Source: Tissierellia bacterium (GTDB lineage: Bacteria > Bacillota > Clostridia > Peptostreptococcales > Acidaminobacteraceae). From it: a stretch of 42,013 bases of DNA. Of the stretch, positions 33,944 through 41,673 are shown piece by piece. A program made the translations under genes and the position numbers. Within the stretch, counting starts at the first letter, position 1. Each line of letters opens with the position of its first letter. The stretch spans positions 1 through 42,013 of the forward strand of contig JAAYGQ010000022.1 in assembly GCA_012727635.1 (NCBI GenBank), read 5' to 3'. Under the pieces are notes generated by a model. It made no database searches and had not been told where the DNA came from. It was given only the letters and a program-made list of their open reading frames with translations.

Positions 33944-34795
33944 CTAGTAATAAAGGGGCATGTTTCCCAATTCAACGGTTTTCATATATTCCTTTGCTAT
34001 CTTCTCACAAAGCAGCATGGTTTCCAGGGAGGTTTCTGGAATGCTACACTTGTAACAGGGAAAGTAGCGACTTAGGTGAAGGGGAATTTCATCATTAATC
34101 TCTGAAAGTTTTTTCATCATCCCTCTAAAAACATCTTCCCCTGTGTTCCTTCCGGGAATAAGTAATGTGCTCACCTCTACATGAGAGTGCAAAGAAGCTT
34201 CTTTTATTGTCTCCAGAACCACCTCTTCTTTTCCTCCGCAAATCCCCGGATAAAGCTCCCTGGGCATCTTATAATCGATATTCCAGGCATCAATCAGCCC
34301 AAGGAGTTCTCTGCGAGGGTCCCTTTCAATATAGCCATTGGTGATCATTACATTGACCTGATTTTGCCCATGGATTTTTTTTGAAAGGCGCTTCACCATC
34401 TCAAAATTCACCGTAGGTTCATTATAGGTATAGGCAATTCCCAGGGAGCCCTGAGCTGCGGCGGCCTCCAGCAGGTCCCGGTCCTGAACTTTTATTTGTG
34501 GAGCCTGGGGATCTAAAAGCCGGTAATTTTGACAAAAATCGCAGTGGAAATTACACCCAAAGCTTCCTATAGAAAATATTGAGCCCTTCATAAAATGCGT
34601 TAAGGGTTTTTTCTCCAGAGGGTCATAGCCCATGGAGGTGATCACTCCATCGCTGAGGCTATAAAGATCTACTCCTCTACAAATCCTAGCCTTACAAATA
34701 CCCAGCTGGCCACTCTTAAGCCGGCATCTATGGGGACACAAAAGACACTGAACCCCTCCTTCCATGCTTTTATAATACTCAGCTTTAATTGCCAT
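33944..34795 (-). CDS. amrS: AmmeMemoRadiSam system radical SAM enzyme
   Basis: A 283-residue radical S-adenosylmethionine enzyme. The cluster motif C-x3-C-x2-C is Cys81, Cys85, Cys88 (GCNFHCDFCQN). An N-terminal cysteine-rich region has Cys17, 20, 24, 34 and 39 and may hold another metal or cluster. It is the radical SAM partner in the AmmeMemoRadiSam set, whose physiological product is not settled to my knowledge. The ATG at 34795 lies inside the last codons of the upstream AMMECR1 part (11-base overlap), so it is translationally coupled. Relation to pyruvate formate-lyase activases is only general. Confidence 0.85.
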   Translation of the reverse strand: MAIKAEYYKSMEGGVQCLLCPHRCRLKSGQLGICKARICRGVDLYSLSDGVITSMGYDPLEKKPLTHFMKGSIFSIGSFGCNFHCDFCQNYRLLDPQAPQIKVQDRDLLEAAAAQGSLGIAYTYNEPTVNFEMVKRLSKKIHGQNQVNVMITNGYIERDPRRELLGLIDAWNIDYKMPRELYPGICGGKEEVVLETIKEASLHSHVEVSTLLIPGRNTGEDVFRGMMKKLSEINDEIPLHLSRYFPCYKCSIPETSLETMLLCEKIAKEYMKTVELGNMPLYY

Positions 34796-36110
34796 GGCGC
34801 GTAACCTTAAAGCGGTAATACTCCACTTCCTCTCCGGGTCGAATCATAGCCTTATTTCTAGCGATTTCCACTTGTTGCTGGGGCGTGTCTATTCCAGGCA
34901 GATCTGGAAGCAGTAGCCCTTGGCGCTGGCCTTTTTTTACGATGACTCCGTAGCATTTGGGATCCAGATCTTCAAAATGACAGGCTTCTATGGGACCGAG
35001 TTCATCCACGCTTACCACTAGATCATCCAGTTCATCTTCCTTTACCGGGGGAAATCTCAAATCTCCCAAGGCAGCACTCTGGGCGTTGGCAATAATCTCT
35101 AAAGCAAGGTTCTCCTGAGTTGGTCCAATAGTGCCAATGCAGCCCCTTAGTTCTCCAAACTTATGGAGGCTTACAAAGCAGCCTTTTTTTCGCTTTTTAA
35201 GTTCTTCGTATTCTTCCCCAGGAATCAGTTCTCTTCTATTGGCAATGCGACTTTTTATGGCTTCTCTAGCCAGCAGGATCTCTTTGTCTTTTTCCTCTTC
35301 TATTTCGATGTAGGCCGTCAGATAGCCTACGCCCCAGGGTCCTTCATAGCTTAGTACTTTTGTATTTAAAGGAAGTCCATCGAGGACGCCAGAAAGAATT
35401 TGTAGGCTTCTTAATCCGCATTCGCCAGCCTCCTCCACCATCCTTTGATCCATCTGCAAAAATTCATCTAGTTTGCCTTCTTTAAAAATGCGAGACACTT
35501 CGCTGTCAAATAGAGGCCCTTGAGGGTGGTAATCATAGGGGCCTTCATCCTTTAGACGGTGAGAAAGATCTCCCGACGCCAAAACCACAACTCTTTTTTT
35601 ACTAAGGCGAATCGCTCTTCTTAGAAGCCCACCAAAGTAGGCCAGTTCATGGGAAGAAAGAAGGCCATAGTTGATATGAACTAATTTTGGTTTTCTTTTC
35701 CAATATTTTTCAAGAAAGTACAAAGGCACCGTGGCCCCATGATCCAGCTCTAAACTACCAAGGCTTTTGGCTGCCTTTTCATCCAAAAAAAGCAGAGGAA
35801 AATCCTGGGTGTTTCTTCGCAGCTGCTCTAGAATTTCACCATCGTTTTCATAGTCAAATACCAGCTGCGGTGCTCCAAAGTCCGAAAGATCACCCCTGAG
35901 TTTGTCTGTATCTAAAACGCATAGAGCCTCACGAAAGAGATTGCCATGGGGACTAATAATGACCAAGGTATCGGGCTCCAGATCACTGATTCGCCCAGCA
36001 ATCTCCTCCATAGCCATTATTGTTTGGCGGGCCGCTAAATTCTCTTCTTTTCCAATGTCATCGATAAGGATCGGTGGATGGGGCAAAAATGCTGCTGCTA
36101 AGGGATACAT
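34785..36110 (-). CDS. AmmeMemoRadiSam protein B-A fusion (MEMO + AMMECR1)
   Basis: A 441-residue fusion. The N-terminal half (about 1-270) is a MEMO/LigB-like domain; likely metal ligands are His11, His55 (ISPHGN), His124 (ELDHGATVPL), His184 (GDLSHR) and Cys231 (ECGLR). The C-terminal half (about 275-441) is AMMECR1, with the signature LRGCIGTIGP (321-330) and LRFPPVKEDELDDL. In many bacteria these are separate proteins A and B; here they are one chain. The ATG at 36110 has AAGGAGAAGCT before it; a start at 36125 has no site. It overlaps amrS and forms a two-gene unit with it. Predicted cytoplasmic, function unsettled. Confidence 0.85.
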   Translation of the reverse strand: MYPLAAAFLPHPPILIDDIGKEENLAARQTIMAMEEIAGRISDLEPDTLVIISPHGNLFREALCVLDTDKLRGDLSDFGAPQLVFDYENDGEILEQLRRNTQDFPLLFLDEKAAKSLGSLELDHGATVPLYFLEKYWKRKPKLVHINYGLLSSHELAYFGGLLRRAIRLSKKRVVVLASGDLSHRLKDEGPYDYHPQGPLFDSEVSRIFKEGKLDEFLQMDQRMVEEAGECGLRSLQILSGVLDGLPLNTKVLSYEGPWGVGYLTAYIEIEEEKDKEILLAREAIKSRIANRRELIPGEEYEELKKRKKGCFVSLHKFGELRGCIGTIGPTQENLALEIIANAQSAALGDLRFPPVKEDELDDLVVSVDELGPIEACHFEDLDPKCYGVIVKKGQRQGLLLPDLPGIDTPQQQVEIARNKAMIRPGEEVEYYRFKVTRHGN

Positions 36111-36289
36111 AGCTTCTCCTTTCATGAATTGTGTTTGTTTGTAATGGATACAGGAATTCCTTTATGGGAGAGATCCTGGCCTGAGGAGTGAATTTTATTA
36201 TCTAGTGCCTATTTACCCTATAATATAAAGTAACCCCAAAATCATCCTTACTCAAAAATAGATTAAGTAGATAAAAATCTCAAATCATT

Positions 36290-36298
36290 TGATATAAT
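36290..36298 (+). promoter_or_regulatory. Extended -10 promoter of iadA
   Basis: TGA immediately followed by TATAAT, about 32 bases before the ATG at 36330. The -35 is weak, as is usual for extended -10 promoters. Confidence 0.55.
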
Positions 36299-36329
36299 AG
36301 AAGAATAAAGAAACTCTAGAGGAGGAATC

Positions 36330-37472
36330 ATGATCTTAATCAAAAATATACAGGTTTATAGCCCCCAAGACCTGGGAGTAAAGGATGTTTTCATCAGCGG
36401 CGAGAAAATCACCCTTATTGAAGATGAAATTAGTCCCCTTAGCGAAAAAGTTACCCTTATCGATGGTAGAGGCAAAAAACTTCTTCCGGGCCTTATTGAC
36501 AATCACGTGCACATTACCGGTGGGGGCGGCGAAGGGAGCTTTAAAACCAGAGTTCCTGAAATCACCCTCTCAAAACTAGTAGAAGGGGCAGTAACAACCG
36601 TAGTGGGCCTTCTTGGCACCGATGGTTCTACCCGCAGTGTTGAAAATCTTGTTGCCAAGGCCAAGGCCCTAAAGGAAGAAGGCCTTAGCGTCTACGTCCA
36701 TACGGGATCCTATGGCTACCCTTCGGTTACGCTGACGGATTCGGTAATCAAAGACATAGTGTTTATTGAGGAAATCATTGGAGTGAAGGTAGCCCTGTCG
36801 GACCACCGCTCTTCTAGTATGACAAATCAGGAACTGGGCCGCCTGGCCAGCCAAGCCAGAGTAGCAGGAATGCTCTCGGGCAAAGCAGGCATTGTCGTTG
36901 TTCATATGGGCGATGGCAAAAAGGGGCTGGAACCCATTCTACAAATCCTTAGGGATACGGAAATTCCTATAAAAACCATGAGACCCACCCATGTCAACCG
37001 CAATGCTATGCTTCTAGACCAGGCCCTAGATTTCGCAAAAAATGGGGGCACCATTGACCTTACCTGTGGTGAAACCGGAGAACTTTCTGTGGCCAGTGCC
37101 CTTCGCAGAGCTCAGGCCATGGAAATCTCTCCCGAGAACATCACCCTTAGTTCCGATGGCTACGGAAGCTTTTCCGATTACGATGAATTCGGAGCTCTTT
37201 TAAGAATTGGCGTGGCTTCGGTATCGGTTCTCTTTAAAGAACTGAGAAGCCTTGTGCTAGAAGAGGGCTTCGACCTGGAAGAAGTTCTGGGCTTTTTTAC
37301 TACTAGCGTAGCAAAGGCTCTGCTGCTTTATCCACAAAAAGGAACCATAGCAGAAAATTCCGATGCAGATCTTCTTATCGTCGATGAGAAGCTCAATCTT
37401 TGCTCGGTGATTGCCCGAGGCAAACTTTTGCTTGACCAAGGAGAAATGCAAGTCAGGGGCACCTACGAATAG
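36330..37472 (+). CDS. iadA: Isoaspartyl dipeptidase
   Basis: A 380-residue metal-dependent amidohydrolase that cleaves beta-aspartyl (isoaspartyl) dipeptides left after protein turnover. His59 and His61 in NHVHITGGGGE bind the first metal, Lys154 (GVKVALSDH) is the probable carbamylated bridge, His193 (VVHMGDG) and His222 (PTHVNRN) bind the second, and Asp277 (LSSDGYGS) is the catalytic acid. GGAGGAATC precedes the ATG. It is alone on the plus strand, between the AmmeMemoRadiSam pair and psuG. It should work in the cytoplasm. Confidence 0.94.
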   Translation: MILIKNIQVYSPQDLGVKDVFISGEKITLIEDEISPLSEKVTLIDGRGKKLLPGLIDNHVHITGGGGEGSFKTRVPEITLSKLVEGAVTTVVGLLGTDGSTRSVENLVAKAKALKEEGLSVYVHTGSYGYPSVTLTDSVIKDIVFIEEIIGVKVALSDHRSSSMTNQELGRLASQARVAGMLSGKAGIVVVHMGDGKKGLEPILQILRDTEIPIKTMRPTHVNRNAMLLDQALDFAKNGGTIDLTCGETGELSVASALRRAQAMEISPENITLSSDGYGSFSDYDEFGALLRIGVASVSVLFKELRSLVLEEGFDLEEVLGFFTTSVAKALLLYPQKGTIAENSDADLLIVDEKLNLCSVIARGKLLLDQGEMQVRGTYE

Positions 37473-37480
37473 GAAAAGGA

Positions 37481-37515
37481 AAAGGAGAAAGCGCTTAAGG
37501 CTTTCTCCTTTTTTT
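37481..37515. terminator. Bidirectional terminator between iadA and psuG
   Basis: AAAGGAGAAAGC (37481-37492) pairs with GCTTTCTCCTTT (37500-37511), followed by further T. The purine-rich flank gives a T-rich run on minus too. It lies between two converging genes. Confidence 0.85.
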
Positions 37516-37518
37516 ATT

Positions 37519-38424
37519 CTAGCCTAGTTTCGCCAGTTCCACGGCCAGTGAACTTCCCACCCGGGCGTTATTGTATACCAATTCAATATTCGCCTTTAGG
37601 GAGCTTCCTGCGGTGACTCTTTTTAGCTCATCAAGAAGATAGGGCGTAAGTTCTTTTCCATGTATACCTAGCTCCTTTGCATGAACCAAAGCGGTTTTAA
37701 TGGCTTCTTCAATGGTGGCGTCCTCCAGGGCTACCTCTTCTAATATAGGAACGGCCAAGACCACTCCCCCCTCCAAACCAAGGTCCCACTTGCTCTTTAA
37801 AATTTTAGCGACTTCCATGGTATCTTCCATAGAGTAATCCACAGGATAACCGCTATGGGGCGTATAAAAAGAAGGGAATTCATTGGTTTTATAACCCAGT
37901 ACTGGCACGCCGTGGGTTTCTAATACCTCCAAGGTCCTTCCGATATCCAGGATGCTCTTTGCTCCGGCACAGACCACCGCCACGGAAGTTCTTGCTAACT
38001 CCATAAGATCCGCTGAAACGTCAAGGCTATCTTCCCCGCCGCGATGTACTCCACCGATGCCACCGGTGACAAAGACCCGAATGCCGGCGAGCTTTGCAAT
38101 GATCATGGTAGCGGCCACGGTGGTGGCTCCATTTTTCTTATTGGCCAAGACGTAGGGAATATCCCTTCGACTGACCTTTAAAGCGTCTTTGGTAGTGGCC
38201 AGATAGTGTAGTTCTTCCTGGCTTAGACCTACCTTCATTACTCCGTCTAAAATAGCTATGGTAGCCGGAAGGGCCCCGGCTTCCCGAACAATTTTTTCTA
38301 CGGCTAGAGCCGTCTCTAGATTTTCAGGATAGGGCATGCCATGGGAAATAATGGTGGACTCCAGAGCCACAACGGCTCTACCCTCCTCTAAGGCCTTTCT
38401 CACTTCCTCTTTTATTTGAATCAT
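37519..38424 (-). CDS. psuG: Pseudouridine-5'-phosphate glycosidase
   Basis: A 301-residue enzyme that splits the C-C bond of pseudouridine 5'-phosphate to uracil and ribose 5-phosphate. Family motifs are VALESTIISHGMPYPEN near the N terminus, LATTKDALKVSRRDIPYV, and VFVTGGIGGVHRGGE (about 119-133). The ATG at 38424 lies one base after the psuK stop; its ribosome site GGAGG is inside the psuK end. Its partner kinase is upstream on the same transcript, so it completes pseudouridine breakdown. Confidence 0.93.
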   Translation of the reverse strand: MIQIKEEVRKALEEGRAVVALESTIISHGMPYPENLETALAVEKIVREAGALPATIAILDGVMKVGLSQEELHYLATTKDALKVSRRDIPYVLANKKNGATTVAATMIIAKLAGIRVFVTGGIGGVHRGGEDSLDVSADLMELARTSVAVVCAGAKSILDIGRTLEVLETHGVPVLGYKTNEFPSFYTPHSGYPVDYSMEDTMEVAKILKSKWDLGLEGGVVLAVPILEEVALEDATIEEAIKTALVHAKELGIHGKELTPYLLDELKRVTAGSSLKANIELVYNNARVGSSLAVELAKLG

Positions 38425-38425
38425 C

Positions 38426-39421
38426 CTATACCTCCGCAAGACTCTGTGTCTTCACAGCCTTTCTTCTTTTTACTATTTTTTCTTCTTTGGTAAAGCTGGT
38501 ATTGTTTTTACTCTCTAGGCTTATAAGGGCCATAGCCTGACTAAAACCTGCCAGACGCTCAATATCCCAACCCTTAAAAGTCGAGTAGACTGCCGCTGCC
38601 AAAAAGGCGTCGCCTGCTCCCGTTACACTTTGTAAATGTGAGACTTCACCCGTGGCATGAATGATTCGTTTGCTATCGGCCACCAGAACCCCTTCTTTTC
38701 CCAGAGTGAGATAGACCTGTTTCACTCCAAGTTCAAGCAGCTCGCCGATGGCTTTTTTATAATCCCTCATGTCCCTAAGTTTTCTACCCACCAAAGTTTC
38801 CATTTCCAGGAGATTGGGTTTTATTGCGTAGAAGTATTGGAGAAAATTCTTTAGTTTCCTACTTTTTATCGCAGAAACCGGATCGGCGAAAATCAACTTA
38901 TTACCATGGTTTTTACAAAGATACTCTATAGCTTCTTCTTCCAGATTGGCGTCAATGACGATTAGGGAAGACCCATCGATCCTATCTTTTTTTTCTTTAA
39001 GATAGTCGGTATTTAACTGGCTGAGGATGTCCATTTGATTGATAGCCACCACCAGTTCGCCCTTTTCATCTAAAACCGATAAATAGACTGAAGTGGGATA
39101 GTCCTTTGAGTAGAGAATATCTGTCATATCCACGCCGTCTTCCAGGGTGCTCAGTCGCAAATACTCTCCATCCTCGTCCCTTGCCAGGGCGGTAAGTAGA
39201 CAGGTAGAAAGCCCGAGGCGAGCGATATTACTGGCAATATTTCGCCCCACTCCTCCGGCGGAAGTGAGTAACTTTCCCGGATTTGAGTCCTGAAGTTTTA
39301 TCCCTTGGCTGCTTATTCCCTGAAGATCTATATTGCAACCTCCGATAACAATAACCCTGCAAGTGGTGCCAAAGCCCTTTGTGATTTCCAATTTTTCTTT
39401 TGTCACGGCAACCTCACACAT
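38426..39421 (-). CDS. psuK: Pseudouridine kinase (PfkB family)
   Basis: A 331-residue PfkB-type sugar kinase that phosphorylates pseudouridine to pseudouridine 5'-phosphate. The N-terminal sugar-binding part has VIVIGGCNIDLQG and SAGGVGRNIASNIARLG (family signature 1), and the C-terminal signature 2 has SVTGAGDAFLAAAVYS with the catalytic aspartate. Upstream of the core there are about 20 extra residues without a helix-turn-helix domain. Start choice is unsure: ATG at 39421 has a weak site, while a GTG at 39406 has TGAGGT just upstream. It is immediately followed by psuG. Confidence 0.9.
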   Translation of the reverse strand: MCEVAVTKEKLEITKGFGTTCRVIVIGGCNIDLQGISSQGIKLQDSNPGKLLTSAGGVGRNIASNIARLGLSTCLLTALARDEDGEYLRLSTLEDGVDMTDILYSKDYPTSVYLSVLDEKGELVVAINQMDILSQLNTDYLKEKKDRIDGSSLIVIDANLEEEAIEYLCKNHGNKLIFADPVSAIKSRKLKNFLQYFYAIKPNLLEMETLVGRKLRDMRDYKKAIGELLELGVKQVYLTLGKEGVLVADSKRIIHATGEVSHLQSVTGAGDAFLAAAVYSTFKGWDIERLAGFSQAMALISLESKNNTSFTKEEKIVKRRKAVKTQSLAEV

Positions 39422-39503
39422 CTCTATTTGTTTTATTTGTATCTACCATATAATGATATCATCAAAATGGCAAAAATATTCCTGTTTATTTTTTAAAGCC
39501 AAA

Positions 39504-39531
39504 GAAAAAGGCAGCTCCAAAGGGAAGCTGC
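39504..39531 (-). terminator. Terminator of the SRAP gene
   Basis: On the minus strand GCAGCTTCCCTTTGGAGCTGC forms a six-base stem, followed by CTTTTTCTTT. It lies 15 bases past the stop codon and before psuK. Confidence 0.75.
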
Positions 39532-39545
39532 ACTGGATTTATTTT

Positions 39546-40133
39546 CTAAAACTCCAAGGGTTGGGGGTATCTAGAAGTGACATTGAGGCTAACATTTTCT
39601 CTACTAAGAAAATACTCTCCTTCTCCCGAGAGCCACAGGGCAATCTCATCATGATTTAGAACCAGCGGCATCCTAGAATGTATCTCTTTAACGTAGCGAC
39701 TGGGTGGCGTCGTTAGAAGAGAGAAATATCCCCCTTCATAGATTCCCGCCATATAAAATAAAGCCCCCTGCCGATCGAATAGATACTGTTGTTTTATGGG
39801 CTTTCCTGTACGGGGACTGGGTACTTCCAAAGTTTCGTGGGGCTCATAAAAACCCAGAGTGGGCAAAAGACAGCGACGACTTTCAAAGGAATCCTTCCAC
39901 ATTCTATTGCCCTCCAGGGCGCTTTCAAGACGGGTATTAAAAACCGGTCCCTTTTTCCAGTTCACGGGATAACCCCAAATCAACTCTGTAGCCTGCAGCT
40001 TTCCCTCTTCTTTTATATAAATCGGTGCCTTTATACCGGGAAAAATATCCTTGTATGGTTTTTGGAAGGAAAATCTTCCCTTGTCTATTTCAAGAATCAT
40101 TTCCGGTGTCGGCGCAAAATAATGTACACACAT
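39546..40133 (-). CDS. SOS-response-associated peptidase (SRAP, YedK/HMCES-type)
   Basis: A 195-residue protein with the SRAP domain that crosslinks through its own N-terminal cysteine to abasic sites in single-stranded DNA. MCVHYF starts the chain so Cys2 becomes the N terminus after methionine removal; NTRLESA (Asn in the active site), RRCLLPTLGFYEP with the glutamate, and HSRMPLVL with the histidine are all present. The ATG at 40133 (GGAGGAAGCT upstream) is required to expose Cys2; an ORF start at 40160 would spoil the chemistry. Alone, between two terminators. It would protect replication at abasic sites made by glycosylases such as the AlkA-type protein at 2.6 kb. Confidence 0.93.
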   Translation of the reverse strand: MCVHYFAPTPEMILEIDKGRFSFQKPYKDIFPGIKAPIYIKEEGKLQATELIWGYPVNWKKGPVFNTRLESALEGNRMWKDSFESRRCLLPTLGFYEPHETLEVPSPRTGKPIKQQYLFDRQGALFYMAGIYEGGYFSLLTTPPSRYVKEIHSRMPLVLNHDEIALWLSGEGEYFLSRENVSLNVTSRYPQPLEF

Positions 40134-40158
40134 AGCTTCCTCCACCCTATAGATACCC

Positions 40159-40184
40159 AAAAAGGGAGCTTAAGCTCCCTTTTT
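40159..40184 (-). terminator. Perfect palindromic terminator of the flavodoxin gene
   Basis: A 26-base perfect palindrome, AAAAAGGGAGCTT and its mirror, with T5 on both strands. It is three bases past the flavodoxin stop and just before the SRAP ribosome site. Confidence 0.85.
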
Positions 40185-40187
40185 ATC

Positions 40188-40613
40188 CTACATCTCTAAA
40201 AATAATCCTGCCAAATTCCTACAACCTTCCAGTTCCATAGAATTCGGTGTATCGCGACAAATAAAACCCTCATCCAGTAGCACAGCTCCGGCTTCTACGC
40301 ACAGCTCCTCCCACTGGCGCATCCACTGGCCATCGCCCCATCCATAGGAGCCAAAAAGGACCAAGGGACTTCCTTTAAGCTTTGGAAGTATTTCCTCAAA
40401 CATGGGACCAAAATCCCTTTCTTCTAAAATCTCTACCCCCATGGAGGGACAACCAAAGGCAAATCCATCGTAGCTTGAAACCATATCGGCCTTAAAGTCA
40501 TGGGCAGTAAATAAATCTACCTCTAAATTGTTTTCTTGGGCGCCCTTTGCCAAGGCTTCGGCCATCCTTTGGGTATTGCCTGTCCCGCTCCAATATACCA
40601 CTGCAATTTTCAT
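40188..40613 (-). CDS. Flavodoxin
   Basis: A 141-residue short-chain flavodoxin, an FMN electron carrier. The phosphate loop is YWSGTGNTQRMAEAL at the N terminus, then GFAFGCPSMGVEILEERDFGPM and FGSYGWGDGQWMRQWEE (FMN-binding aromatic loop). The ATG at 40613 has AGGAGGATCT upstream; a longer reading from 40643 lacks a site. It likely carries electrons for ferredoxin-linked enzymes of an anaerobe. Single gene, between a terminator and a lipoprotein gene. Confidence 0.93.
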   Translation of the reverse strand: MKIAVVYWSGTGNTQRMAEALAKGAQENNLEVDLFTAHDFKADMVSSYDGFAFGCPSMGVEILEERDFGPMFEEILPKLKGSPLVLFGSYGWGDGQWMRQWEELCVEAGAVLLDEGFICRDTPNSMELEGCRNLAGLFLEM

Positions 40614-40682
40614 AGATCCTCCTAAAACTTCCCTGGGAAGCAACTTCTTCTATATATACCCTTAGAGATCGGCGAATCCTAT

Positions 40683-41324
40683 TTAATTGTCTTCTTCCAC
40701 TTCTTCTTCATCAAAACCACCAAAAAAATCCAACTTATTGGCAGCCGATACAAAGCCTGCACTTAGAACGTCCATCATTTCCTGGCTTATCTCATCGAAA
40801 TACCACTGTTTTTCATATTTCACTAGATCCACAGTAAAGGTTTTTGTGGCATTGGACTCTAGAGTTTGGGGGATTAAATCCTTGATGATTTCTTTAAACA
40901 TAAGTTCTTGGCTCTCTGGGGTAATTTCACCTCCGCCAAAGGAAATTTCAAAGGCTCGGCGAAATAATTCGTTAAACACATCGGAAAGAAGGGTTCCAGA
41001 ATCGACATAGGTGCCTTCTACCGTCACTTTAGCCTTGTCACCTTCAACCTTTGTCTCAACAACCCTATGGGTAATTTCTGCAGCGGCTTGGGTGAAATAC
41101 TCACGAAAACTATTTGTAAAAATGTCATCCTCTTCTTCCTTTAGAAAACCTTTAAGGTCTTCAATGGTTTGAGTATTGGATGGAAGGATCAAACTTGCCA
41201 TGGCCTGTGTATCTAGGGTTTTTGCTGCAGCAAAAAAAGCTTCCACCGTCTTTTCCGGCCCCGGTCCCCCGCAGGAAGTGAGCAGCAGCAGTGCTAGAAG
41301 TAATGTAGAAAGTAGTCTTTTCAT
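40683..41324 (-). CDS. Predicted lipoprotein with an NTF2-like mature domain
   Basis: A 213-residue protein with a lipoprotein signal, MKRLLSTLLLALLLLTSC, where Cys18 would be lipidated. The mature part begins PEKTVEAFFAAAKTLDTQAMASLI, the helix-first pattern of DUF4878/NTF2-like lipoproteins, then a beta-rich part with YVDSGTL and ends in an acidic tail (DEEEVEEDN). The function is unknown. The ATG at 41324 has GAGGGAAGT before it; the longer frame from 41405 adds a charged leader ahead of the signal. Confidence 0.82.
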   Translation of the reverse strand: MKRLLSTLLLALLLLTSCGGPGPEKTVEAFFAAAKTLDTQAMASLILPSNTQTIEDLKGFLKEEEDDIFTNSFREYFTQAAAEITHRVVETKVEGDKAKVTVEGTYVDSGTLLSDVFNELFRRAFEISFGGGEITPESQELMFKEIIKDLIPQTLESNATKTFTVDLVKYEKQWYFDEISQEMMDVLSAGFVSAANKLDFFGGFDEEEVEEDN

Positions 41325-41379
41325 ATACTTCCCTCTCTTTCTCTTTTGATAATTGAAATAATTATGACTGATTTCTGCA

Positions 41380-41388
41380 ATTATACCA
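41380..41388 (-). promoter_or_regulatory. Extended -10 promoter of the lipoprotein gene
   Basis: On the minus strand TGG directly precedes TATAAT (41385-41380), about 55 bases before the ATG at 41324. No good -35 is seen. Confidence 0.5.
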
Positions 41389-41618
41389 TGAAAGTTCCTC
41401 TTCATTCTAAAGGTTCTATCTTATTGTTTTCCATAGAATTTTTCCGGTATTCTTTCCTTTATACTACTTAGCTAAATTTGTGAAAGGCTAACAAATCCTC
41501 TGCTTCTTCGAATTTGGTAAAACCGGTAAAATCCAGATTTTTTTTCCTCAGACAATAACGTAAGAGAAAAGTAAGCTAGGGACTTCTGCCCTGGCTGTTT
41601 ATTATTTATCAATAACCC

Positions 41619-41647
41619 TTGTATCCCCAGCACCTCTGATTTACAAT
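41619..41647 (+). promoter_or_regulatory. Promoter of the AhpD-like gene
   Basis: TTGTAT (41619-41624), a 17-base spacer, and TACAAT (41642-41647), 26 bases before the ATG at 41674. Confidence 0.55.
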
Positions 41648-41673
41648 AGAATGAGTAAACAAAGGAGGTCTTT

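Larger units (their letters stand above)
41325..41673. other. Divergent spacer between lipoprotein and AhpD-like genes
   Basis: No gene is visible. It holds an extended -10 promoter for the leftward lipoprotein gene and a standard promoter for the rightward AhpD-like gene. The middle (41400-41610) is AT-rich with no clear structure. Confidence 0.5.
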
